DNA of 11,011 nucleotides, taken from positions 1 through 11,011 of the forward strand of contig DHIR01000288.1 of NCBI GenBank assembly GCA_002403905.1. Direction: 5' to 3'. The notes under the pieces were generated by a model, which saw only the letters and a program-made list of their open reading frames with translations, searched no databases and was not told where the DNA came from. A program made the position numbers and the translations under genes. Of the stretch, positions 1-6,529 are shown one piece after another; position 1 is the first letter of the stretch, and each line of letters starts with the position of its first letter. Source of the stretch: Mucilaginibacter sp. UBA4741. GTDB taxonomy: Bacteria > Bacteroidota > Bacteroidia > Sphingobacteriales > Sphingobacteriaceae.

Positions 1-10
1 TCGACTCACC

Positions 11-61
11 CCGACATCACTTCGTTTGTCGGCCCTCTCTTCCGCAAGCGAGAAAGAGGGC
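11..61. repeat. Tandem-hairpin REP-like intergenic repeat
   Basis: Two imperfect hairpins lie back to back. The first pairs CCGACA (11-16) with TGTCGG (27-32). The second pairs CCCTCT (33-38) with AGAGGG (55-60), with further pairing near the loop (CCGC with GCG) and G32 able to pair with C61. The double stem followed by a gene start resembles the short palindromic intergenic repeats dispersed in many Bacteroidota genomes. No second copy occurs in this window, so repetitiveness is inferred. It could also act as a terminator or mRNA-stabilising structure for a gene upstream of the window. Confidence 0.5.
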
Positions 62-97
62 TGCTTCTTACAGTTATTTAATATTAAATGTTATATC

Positions 98-1339
98 ATG
101 AAAGTTAACCTAACAATATTCGCCGCCTTTCTTTGCTTCATCAGCATTGTCGGTACAACTTACGCCAACACCAATCCACCAGTAAAAAAGGTAGATTATA
201 AATTCAAAAAGACCATCTCGCGCGAGGTGTTGGAGAATTATTTAAATCGCTCCATAACCATGCAAAGCCTGCTGATAGGCCAGGGAAATTTTGATGATAA
301 CCTGCGCATGATCAAAAATATCGGCGCTAAGCTTATTGGCCGGGCCGTATGCCAATGGGGGCAAGAGGCAGATATCCCTAAAAATCTTTTAAAAGAAAAA
401 GAGCTGGCAGGGAAAGTACATGCTGTGGACCCCGATGTTATTTTACAAGCTTGTATTTTTGAGATCGTAACCCCGCAGGTTAACCAGTTGGAAGTGCCGG
501 ATTGGGCTTTTAAAGCATTAAATCTACCCGTCGAAAAACGAAACTTCAGCTATGATGCCATGCTTTATCCCGATGGTAAATTTAAAGGTCAATGGGGACG
601 CGGATCGGTACCTGATGTTAGCCAGAACGAAACCAAGCTGTTCTTTTATTTTTTAGGGGCATCATACATTGATGCTGGTATTGAGGGCTTGCATTTTGGG
701 CAGGTGGAGTTAATGAATAAAAACGACAAGAACCTTGACCATTACGCGCAAATACTTGGCTTAATTCGTGATTATGCACATAAACACGCCCGCCGCAAAA
801 TGGTGATCTGCGACTCGCACGTACCCAGCGGAGGTTTTTTAAAGGATGGGCATTTGTTAATGGATGTGCATGCTTTCCCGTTAAGGATAGAAGAGATACC
901 CGATAAACCCGAAGAAGCTAAACTGGAAGTTGGCCATACTGATGCCCTGTTTTTACGCAGTAAAGGCGGCATAACACCAAGCGGGTGGAGTTGCGACCAT
1001 CTGCCTTATTTAGTGGAGTTTGATAATTACGGTGTTAGTAAACAACCCAGCCAGGCTAAAGCCGCCGGGCTTAGTATATGGGTTTGGGGATATGATGAAA
1101 TAAGCTGGTTTGCGCACCAGCCGGCTCCTTATCGCCAAAACTGGCTGCATTACGCTTATGATTGGGTAAAGAAAACTGACCCTAACGGCCATGTTGAAAT
1201 GCCGGGTGGTCGCCAAACAACTTCGCCTTTGGACAAAAAGCATTGGTATTACGCCAATAACAAAAGTGATGTAGTTCCCGATGGACATGGGGACGAAGAT
1301 ACCATACGCGATATTTGGGCAGCCAACGAAGGGAAATAG
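98..1339 (+). CDS. Exported protein of unknown family, TIM-barrel-like (possible glycoside hydrolase)
   Basis: I do not recognise a named family. The protein is 413 residues from ATG 98. An upstream in-frame start at 26 would translate the hairpin repeat and hide the signal peptide, so 98 is preferred. Residues 1-23 form a signal peptide ending TTYA. The rest alternates predicted strands and helices in a (beta/alpha)8-like order. Strand-end acidic residues sit at about E204 (GLHFGQVE, 197-204) and E307 (EFDNYG, 307-312), followed by an aromatic segment IWVWGYDE near 327-334. That spacing matches the catalytic acid and nucleophile of clan GH-A enzymes, but this is inference from pattern only. 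The protein would act in the periplasm or outside the cell. It stands alone on its strand and converges, with a 6-bp gap, on the next gene. No RBS or promoter is evident; the leader is AT-rich. Confidence 0.8.
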   Translation: MKVNLTIFAAFLCFISIVGTTYANTNPPVKKVDYKFKKTISREVLENYLNRSITMQSLLIGQGNFDDNLRMIKNIGAKLIGRAVCQWGQEADIPKNLLKEKELAGKVHAVDPDVILQACIFEIVTPQVNQLEVPDWAFKALNLPVEKRNFSYDAMLYPDGKFKGQWGRGSVPDVSQNETKLFFYFLGASYIDAGIEGLHFGQVELMNKNDKNLDHYAQILGLIRDYAHKHARRKMVICDSHVPSGGFLKDGHLLMDVHAFPLRIEEIPDKPEEAKLEVGHTDALFLRSKGGITPSGWSCDHLPYLVEFDNYGVSKQPSQAKAAGLSIWVWGYDEISWFAHQPAPYRQNWLHYAYDWVKKTDPNGHVEMPGGRQTTSPLDKKHWYYANNKSDVVPDGHGDEDTIRDIWAANEGK

Positions 1340-1345
1340 ATACGA

Positions 1346-1711
1346 TTAGCCTATAGCAGGTCTGAATTTATTTAGCCCTAAATTTCGCAGCCGTATAAGG
1401 ATACTGAATATTTCTTTGTTGATTTTTTCTAACGCCTGTCGCTTTCTGTGTTTAAGCTCAACTTCTGTTATAACGGTGTTTATTTCTTTAAGCACCTTAG
1501 CGCTCATGGGTAAATTTGTATCCAATTGCACAGCATCGTTCACGCCCGATGTTTTACTTAAAAAGTAATTACGATTATTTAACCGGATACCATAGATCAG
1601 CTTTCCGCTTGCTTCTTTGGTAATATGGCTTACGGTAAAAAAGTAGGTCTGGCTGTTAATGTTTGCCTGTATCATATTAGTAGTTTTTGAGGTAAATCGG
1701 GGAAATAGCAT
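1346..1711 (-). CDS. Small hypothetical protein, 121 aa
   Basis: I do not recognise this protein. It has 121 residues with no signal peptide or membrane segment. The N-terminal half is strand-rich (QTYFFTV, KLIYGIRL, RNYFLSK). The C-terminal half is a charged helix rich in Lys, Arg and Glu (about residues 70-112) ending in a basic tail. A cytoplasmic protein, possibly nucleic-acid- or partner-binding, is a guess only. The start at 1711 is uncertain: an in-frame ATG twelve codons later (1675) gives MIQANINSQ and would be as good, since neither has a Shine-Dalgarno sequence. Its stop lies 6 bp from the stop of the convergent exported-protein gene. The next gene on the same strand, glycerate kinase, ends 131 bp upstream, so co-transcription is possible. 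Confidence 0.6.
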   Translation of the reverse strand: MLFPRFTSKTTNMIQANINSQTYFFTVSHITKEASGKLIYGIRLNNRNYFLSKTSGVNDAVQLDTNLPMSAKVLKEINTVITEVELKHRKRQALEKINKEIFSILIRLRNLGLNKFRPAIG

Positions 1712-1842
1712 ATAAATATTTTTAGGTAAAAACTACGGGTTGGGTAATAACTATAGGGCAATTAGCATGCCACCCTTACAACTATTGGTTGTTTGGGTTT
1801 TGTAGTATGGTATTAAACGAATGTTTATTTGGGTTTGCCGGG

Positions 1843-2973
1843 CTAGTTTACAACCAACGAATCGCCAATTTCTTTGGCAGTACGAATTAGGTTATCCCGC
1901 GTGTTTTTCAAGGCGGTTGCTAAATCGGTCGGTTCTTTATTAATTGAGTAGAGAATATCAAAATATTGGTTTAGTGCCGTGCTGTGGGCTAAGGGCACTT
2001 TCCCGGCTAAACCAATAACTTTAATGTTTTTCTTCTTGGCTAATGCGGCCACGGCAGCGGGTGCTTTCCCCTGTAAGGTTTGTTCATCAATACTGCCTTC
2101 GCCTGTAATTACCAGATCGGTATTTTGCAGGGCATCATTAAACCCCGTTAGTTCTAAAAAGCTATTTGCGCCACTTACCAGGTTAGCATTTAAAAAAGCG
2201 TATAATCCTGCGGCGGCACCGCCGGCGGTACCACTGTGCTTAATAGTAGTCATATCCTTACCCGTTTGCTGCAAAGCTATAGCGGCTAGTTTGCTAAGCA
2301 TGGCATCAAGTTTGATTACATCATTAGGTGCTGCCCCTTTTTGCGGTCCAAAAACAGCTGCTGCGCCTTCATTGCCTAATAGTTTATTATCAACATCGCA
2401 TAATATATCTATCTCGCAAGCCAGCACTCGTTTGTCTAAACCGGATAGGTCTACACTTTCCATTGCTTCTAATTCAGCGGGAGTCGGTTGTAATAGATTT
2501 CCTTCTGCATCTAAAAAACTAACGCCTAATGCACTCAAAATACCAATCCCACCATCTACCGTTGCCGAGCCCCCCATACCAATAATGATTTTATTAGCCC
2601 CTTTATCCAGTGCGGCTTTTATTAGTTCGCCGGTACCGACTGTATTGGCCTGCATTGGGTTTAGCTCACTTGGTTCTAATAAACGAATTCCCGATGCGTT
2701 TGCCATTTCAATTACCGCAGTTCGGCTATTATCAACCAATCCCAACGAGGCTGTTATTTCACGGCCCAATGCATCATGCACATTTACATTTATAATTGCG
2801 CCGTGAAGGTGTTTAATCAACAAATCACCCGTTCCATCACCACCATCACCTACCGGGAAAAGCTGGCATTGGCAATCCAAGTTACTTTGCTGCAACCCTA
2901 ACGCAATAGCCTCTGCAACGCTTTGTGCATCGAGGCTGTTTTTAAAAGTATTGGGGGCAATCAAAATATTCAT
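1843..2973 (-). CDS. glxK: Glycerate kinase (GlxK/GarK family)
   Basis: This enzyme phosphorylates D-glycerate with ATP; members of this family generally give 2-phosphoglycerate, which enters lower glycolysis. The 376-residue length is normal for the family. Recognisable blocks in order are MNILIAPNTFKNSL at the N-terminus, GDGGDGT (42-48), GTGELI (113-118), GGSATVDGGIG (134-144), CDVDNKLLG (192-200) with FGPQKGA (208-214), AGGAAAGL (250-257) and TGEGSIDEQTLQGKAP (290-305). It is cytoplasmic, with no signal peptide. The ATG at 2971-2973 is the natural start, and a TTAATTTG sequence just upstream is only a poor promoter match. It has no partner gene of the glyoxylate or tartronate pathway here, so its physiological source of glycerate is unknown. 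A role in sugar-acid catabolism fits the neighbours but is inferred. The long open frame on its opposite strand (1979-2806) is a shadow. Confidence 0.95.
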   Translation of the reverse strand: MNILIAPNTFKNSLDAQSVAEAIALGLQQSNLDCQCQLFPVGDGGDGTGDLLIKHLHGAIINVNVHDALGREITASLGLVDNSRTAVIEMANASGIRLLEPSELNPMQANTVGTGELIKAALDKGANKIIIGMGGSATVDGGIGILSALGVSFLDAEGNLLQPTPAELEAMESVDLSGLDKRVLACEIDILCDVDNKLLGNEGAAAVFGPQKGAAPNDVIKLDAMLSKLAAIALQQTGKDMTTIKHSGTAGGAAAGLYAFLNANLVSGANSFLELTGFNDALQNTDLVITGEGSIDEQTLQGKAPAAVAALAKKKNIKVIGLAGKVPLAHSTALNQYFDILYSINKEPTDLATALKNTRDNLIRTAKEIGDSLVVN

Positions 2974-3231
2974 ACAGCCAAATTAACGGTATTTCTTTAC
3001 ATTATTTTTTTGCCTTTATTAAAACCACGCCGGTCATTGATTATATTGCTTATTTACGCCGTATCACCAATACTTGTACCGGTGACAGAGGTAACTTATA
3101 GTGATATTAAATATGCGTTATTAGGCTTTACTGCTATTTCGATCGAATACCTTTGCAGCAATCTTATCGTGGATATTTTTTTGAAAAACCCTTCATCAAA
3201 CGCAAAAAAAACCATCAAGAAAACCCTATAA
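2974..3231 (+). other. Doubtful hydrophobic reading frame without a start codon
   Basis: This stretch upstream of glycerate kinase stays open on the + strand to a TAA at 3229-3231. It would encode about 85 residues: a hydrophobic run, a PRRS turn, a second hydrophobic segment (SLIILLIYAVSPILVPV), an acidic-polar piece, a third short hydrophobic stretch and a Lys-rich tail. Codon choice looks plausibly coding. However, no ATG occurs in frame; the only candidates are TTG at 2923, inside the glycerate kinase gene on the other strand, and TTG at 3010. It may be the 3' remnant of a membrane protein gene, or T-rich non-coding DNA that happens to translate as hydrophobic. I see nothing else in this gap. 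Confidence 0.25.
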
Positions 3232-3314
3232 GATAATGTCCCCCTTTTGTCCACCCCCTTGTGGTCTTTTGTGGGTTAATGCGTTCATTTATAACAAGAA
3301 TGCTATAAATTGAT

Positions 3315-3322
3315 TATCTTTG
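3315..3322 (+). promoter_or_regulatory. Bacteroidota -7 promoter box for the sensor kinase gene
   Basis: TATCTTTG is an exact match to the Bacteroidota sigma-A -7 consensus TAnnTTTG. It ends 35 bases before ATG 3358, which gives a reasonable leader and supports that start over the in-frame TTG at 3310. No clean TTTG -33 box is seen at the usual spacing; TTTA at 3288-3291 is the nearest candidate. Confidence 0.5.
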
Positions 3323-3357
3323 GATTTGAACTATCGCATCTGCCTTTATTTTTCGTC

Positions 3358-4344
3358 ATGCCTATTAATCGCTACGGTTGTATTCTTACAGTATCCTGTA
3401 TAATTGGCATTTCGCTATTTTTATCATCCTGTGATTCTAAAGAAGGCCAATCAGAGTATCTTTTAAAACAATACGTACAAACTGCAGACAGCCTGGTGAT
3501 GGCCGGTAAAGGTGATAGCGCAAGCAAAGTATTGTTAAAACAACGCGCCCAATTTAAAAGCGACAACCCCCAATTAGGCGCTTATTATAACTATATGTCT
3601 GCCCATAACCAGACGATCAATAGTTCCGTAATGGGCCTTTATGCTGATAGTGCATTAGCCATTTTTGAAAACAAGGACATTATTGAAAAATACCCTGAAG
3701 ATTATTTTAAAGCCTTACTAGCAAAAGGCGATGCCAGTATGGTAATTAAACAATATGAAACCGCTTTGGAGTATTATGATAAGGCCCAAAAATCATTATC
3801 AAACGTCAACTGCGATGGTGGTAATTTGGTTTCGAAAATAGCCGGTATTTATTTTAACCAACAAAGTTATGCTACGGCGGCAAGGTATTGGGTAGAAAGC
3901 TATCATCAATTACAATTATGCTCCAAACCTACATCGCCAATAAAATTATTTTTTTTAACCCAGGCCGCTTTAGATAATATTGGCGTATCCTACCAAAAAG
4001 TCGGAATGTTTGATAGTGCCGCTTATTATTATAACGTAGATCTGGCTTATATTAATAAAACGGAGGGATTGGGGGCCGTAGATAAAAAAAGCATGGCAGC
4101 GCCCCGCATTGTAATTTATGATAACTTAGGCGGCCTATATTTTAAACAAGGAAACCTGCCCGAAGCCGAGCGCTATCTATTGGCTTGTATTGCTATACCT
4201 ATTAAAGATGTGGAGGTATGCGCATACCTCCATTTACCAAGCTTGCCGAATTGTATTTACAAACAAAGCAATACGCTAAGGCTAAAGATTATTTTACGAA
4301 AAGTCGCAACCTGCTTGATCTTTACGGCAAGGATAATCCTGTAA
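3358..4344 (+). CDS. TPR sensor histidine kinase, N-terminal fragment (frameshifted)
   Basis: This is the sensory half of a TPR histidine kinase. From ATG 3358 a hydrophobic leader ends in the lipobox-like LFLSSC (Cys25), so the region is exported and perhaps lipid-anchored. TPR-like helical pairs follow at about residues 119-147, 159-186, 204-232 and 253-279. Up to about V287 (base 4218) the protein is coherent. Beyond that it reads out of frame into a Cys-, Leu- and Ile-rich tail that ends at 4344 and looks like no TPR. The true continuation is in the -1 frame, starting RIPPFTKLAELY, which is the next helix pair. Joined, the protein would be about 676 residues, normal for Bacteroidota kinases of this type. 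The first 287 residues are confidently part of the gene; the last 41 are frameshift read-through. Confidence 0.8.
   Translation: MPINRYGCILTVSCIIGISLFLSSCDSKEGQSEYLLKQYVQTADSLVMAGKGDSASKVLLKQRAQFKSDNPQLGAYYNYMSAHNQTINSSVMGLYADSALAIFENKDIIEKYPEDYFKALLAKGDASMVIKQYETALEYYDKAQKSLSNVNCDGGNLVSKIAGIYFNQQSYATAARYWVESYHQLQLCSKPTSPIKLFFLTQAALDNIGVSYQKVGMFDSAAYYYNVDLAYINKTEGLGAVDKKSMAAPRIVIYDNLGGLYFKQGNLPEAERYLLACIAIPIKDVEVCAYLHLPSLPNCIYKQSNTLRLKIILRKVATCLIFTARIIL
4212..4231. repeat. Perfect 20-bp palindrome at the kinase frame break
   Basis: GGAGGTATGCGCATACCTCC is its own reverse complement with no spacer. It lies exactly where the kinase reading frame changes and contains the ATG (4218) that opens the second fragment. 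GGAGG lies only one base before that ATG, too close for a normal ribosome binding site, so the resemblance to a start signal is probably accidental. It is more likely the scar of the mutation than a regulatory site. Confidence 0.85.
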
Positions 4345-5390
4345 CGGACATAGAATGGAACCGATTGTATGCACACTATCTGTTTACTCAGCACCAGGCA
4401 AATGATGCCTATCAGTACCAGTCAAAATATATCCGCCTAAAAGATTCTTTAGATAAAACCAATGCCAAAATACACCGACTGGATGTTGACCGCGAGTTAA
4501 ACACAATTCATCGCGAAAATTTACTGGCCGATATGGGGCATACCGAAAGGCTGGAAAAATTCTACATTGTTGGCGCTACGGTTTTAGTTGTGCTTTTGCT
4601 GGCTGTCAGCATGTTTATTAGCCGGGTTTTAAAAGAAAGCCGCAAGAGCCATAAAAACACGCGTTTGCAAAATGAGCAATTACAACAAACACTTGAAGAG
4701 CTAGAGCGGGCAAATCAAAATATTATACGCATAATGCGCATTATGGCGCATGATCTGAGGAACCCGCTGGCGGGAATGATAGGTCTGGCCAATGCCGTAA
4801 TTGAGGATGAATCGTCCGAAGAAAACAAACATATGCTGAAACTTTTGGAAGCTACCGGTATGCATTCGTTAGAAATGATAAACGAGTTGCTAAAATCCGG
4901 CCTTGCTGATGAGGACGAGCCGATGGTTAAACAAAAACTTGATATTAAAGAGTTATTGCGCGACTCGGTAGAACTGCTACAATTCAAAGCCAACGAAAAG
5001 AAACAACAAATTATATTTGAAAGCGGCGAGACACCTATTATAACTGCTATCAACCATGAAAAAATATGGCGGGTTTTTAACAACATAATTGTTAACGCCA
5101 TTAAGTTTAGTTATGAGGGTGGGATGATATTTGTAAGTATAAAAACTATACCTAATAAACAGAAAATATTAATTGCCATTGCCGACAATGGCATGGGCAT
5201 ACCCGATCAGGACAAAGACAATGTTTTTGAAATGTTTACTCCCGCCAAAAGAGCCGGTACAGATGGCGAACAACCATTTGGCCTGGGTCTATCTATCTCT
5301 AAAAGAATAATCGAAAGACATGATGGCAAATTATGGTTTGAAAGTTCCCCTGGTTTTGGCACTACTTTTTTTATTGAATTGCATTTGTAG
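4218..5390 (+). CDS. TPR sensor histidine kinase, C-terminal kinase fragment
   Basis: This is the transmitter half of the kinase, 390 residues as written from ATG 4218. Residues 1-34 and 45-78 complete the TPR-like region. A single membrane helix follows at about 115-137 with a basic cytoplasmic flank (SRVLKESRKSHK), then a coiled linker (140-172). The HisKA H-box is MAHDLRNPLAGM with phospho-acceptor His178. The ATPase domain shows the N-box NNIIVNAIKFS (288-298), the G1 box DNGMGIPD (323-330) and the G2 box GLGLSIS (355-361). All catalytic motifs are intact. Alone, the fragment has no export signal for its first 115 residues, so it is unlikely to work as a separate protein. It belongs with the fragment starting at 3358. 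No response regulator lies nearby, so it is an orphan here. It ends 5 bp from the convergent lactonase gene. Confidence 0.88.
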   Translation: MRIPPFTKLAELYLQTKQYAKAKDYFTKSRNLLDLYGKDNPVTDIEWNRLYAHYLFTQHQANDAYQYQSKYIRLKDSLDKTNAKIHRLDVDRELNTIHRENLLADMGHTERLEKFYIVGATVLVVLLLAVSMFISRVLKESRKSHKNTRLQNEQLQQTLEELERANQNIIRIMRIMAHDLRNPLAGMIGLANAVIEDESSEENKHMLKLLEATGMHSLEMINELLKSGLADEDEPMVKQKLDIKELLRDSVELLQFKANEKKQQIIFESGETPIITAINHEKIWRVFNNIIVNAIKFSYEGGMIFVSIKTIPNKQKILIAIADNGMGIPDQDKDNVFEMFTPAKRAGTDGEQPFGLGLSISKRIIERHDGKLWFESSPGFGTTFFIELHL

Positions 5391-5395
5391 GCCAG

Positions 5396-6529
5396 CTAAA
5401 AAGCCACCGGTACAAACCTAATACACATAGGGCCATCAATATTAATTACATTGGTTGTAAGGGTTAATCGGCCTGTCCTTTTATCAATCTTATAAACCGC
5501 TACATTATTGGAGTATTGGTTGGATATCAATAAAAAGCGGCCTGTTGGATCTATTACAAAATTACGAGGGGATTTACCCATACTGCTATACCTGTCGACA
5601 TAAGTTAACATACCGCTTTTTTGATTGACAGCATATTGAATGATCTCATTTGCCGAGCCACGGTTTGAGGCATATAAAAACCGGCCATCGGGCGATAGGT
5701 GAATATCCGCTGCTTGTATAGCGCCTTTAAAATTATCGGGCAGCATAGATATGGTTTGAAGTTCCTGCGGGTTACCGTTGTTAAACTTATAAGCGGTTAT
5801 AACCCCGGCCATTTCCTGCAGCATATAAACAAACGTTCCATCAGCAGAAAAATCGATATGCCTCGGGCCATTGCCCTGCTTGGCATTAATAAAAGGCACC
5901 TGTGCCGGGCTTAATACCGGCGTTGCAGATGGGTTATATTTGTAGATGTTCAGCTTGTCGGTGCCCAGATCGGTAAACAGTAAATACTTTTCATCGGGCG
6001 ACAAAAAAGCGGTATGTACATGAGGGCCTTCCTGCCGGCTTTTATCAATGCTGTTACCTTCATCATGTATAACTTGCGAAACCGCGCCTAGTGAGCCGTC
6101 ATTATTTATAGGATAAACCGATAAATATCCCCCCAAATAGCTGGCGGCAAACAGATTTTTTTGCGCTTTATCTGTTGATACATAAAGCGGACCGCCAAAT
6201 GCCGGTTGATTATTTAACGCAGTTAGCCCCCCGGTAGCCGCATCAAATTTATAAGCATAAACCCCACCCGGGCCCGTAGCCTGATCGCTCACAGCATAAA
6301 CAAATTTTTTATTGGGCGATATACATAAATAGGTCGGGTCAATAATCCCGGCAACATGGTTTAGGTAGGTTGTTTTACCTGTTTCGGCATTAAAACGGTA
6401 AACATATATACCATCGCTTGTGCCACGGGTACGGGTACCCATAACCAGGTCGTAAGCATGATTGCCAGTGCTTTGCGCAAAACAAAACAACGGCAATAAA
6501 AACGACAATATCAATAACAGTCTTTTCAT
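5396..6529 (-). CDS. Exported lactonase, YbhE/6-phosphogluconolactonase family beta-propeller
   Basis: This is a 377-residue seven-bladed beta-propeller lactonase. The family includes E. coli Pgl (YbhE), which opens 6-phosphogluconolactone. Residues 1-18 are a signal peptide (MKRLLLILSFLLPLFCFA, then Q), so this copy is periplasmic and its substrate is probably an unphosphorylated aldono- or uronolactone; that is inference. Family signatures are GPHVHTAFLSPDEKYLLFTD, NGPRHIDFSADGTFVYMLQE and repeated blade endings of the type SPDGRFLYASNRG and DPTGRFLLISNQ. The start ATG directly follows the TAA of the upstream gene (TAAATG), which implies translational coupling and one transcript. No separate promoter is seen. 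Length and motifs are complete. Many Bacteroidota encode several such secreted lactonase-like proteins near glycan genes, and few have been assayed. Confidence 0.9.
   Translation of the reverse strand: MKRLLLILSFLLPLFCFAQSTGNHAYDLVMGTRTRGTSDGIYVYRFNAETGKTTYLNHVAGIIDPTYLCISPNKKFVYAVSDQATGPGGVYAYKFDAATGGLTALNNQPAFGGPLYVSTDKAQKNLFAASYLGGYLSVYPINNDGSLGAVSQVIHDEGNSIDKSRQEGPHVHTAFLSPDEKYLLFTDLGTDKLNIYKYNPSATPVLSPAQVPFINAKQGNGPRHIDFSADGTFVYMLQEMAGVITAYKFNNGNPQELQTISMLPDNFKGAIQAADIHLSPDGRFLYASNRGSANEIIQYAVNQKSGMLTYVDRYSSMGKSPRNFVIDPTGRFLLISNQYSNNVAVYKIDKRTGRLTLTTNVINIDGPMCIRFVPVAF

Noticed and set aside
26..97. Extended N-terminus of the 98-1339 gene
   Set aside because: These 24 codons translate a hairpin repeat and place the signal peptide internally; ATG 98 gives a normal signal peptide.
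1828..1840. 13-base identity TTTGGGTTTGCCG with 10600-10612, as a possible repeat or attachment site
   Set aside because: A single 13-base match between two places in 11 kb is about what chance gives.
1979..2806. Long open frame opposite glycerate kinase
   Set aside because: The glycerate kinase frame has all family motifs; the opposite frame is low-complexity Ser/Ala/Pro/Ile-rich and is a codon-bias shadow.
3251..3274. CCAC/GTGG short hairpin followed by TCTTTT as a terminator
   Set aside because: The stem is only 4 bp and no clear gene ends just before it.
4212..4220. GGAGG plus ATG as a genuine start for a separate kinase protein
   Set aside because: Spacing is one base, and the resulting protein would begin mid-TPR with no export signal for its extracytoplasmic part.
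4198..4235. Programmed -1 ribosomal frameshift producing the full kinase
   Set aside because: A hairpin is present, but there is no X-XXY-YYZ slippery heptamer at the right distance upstream, and such fusion is not known for this kinase class.
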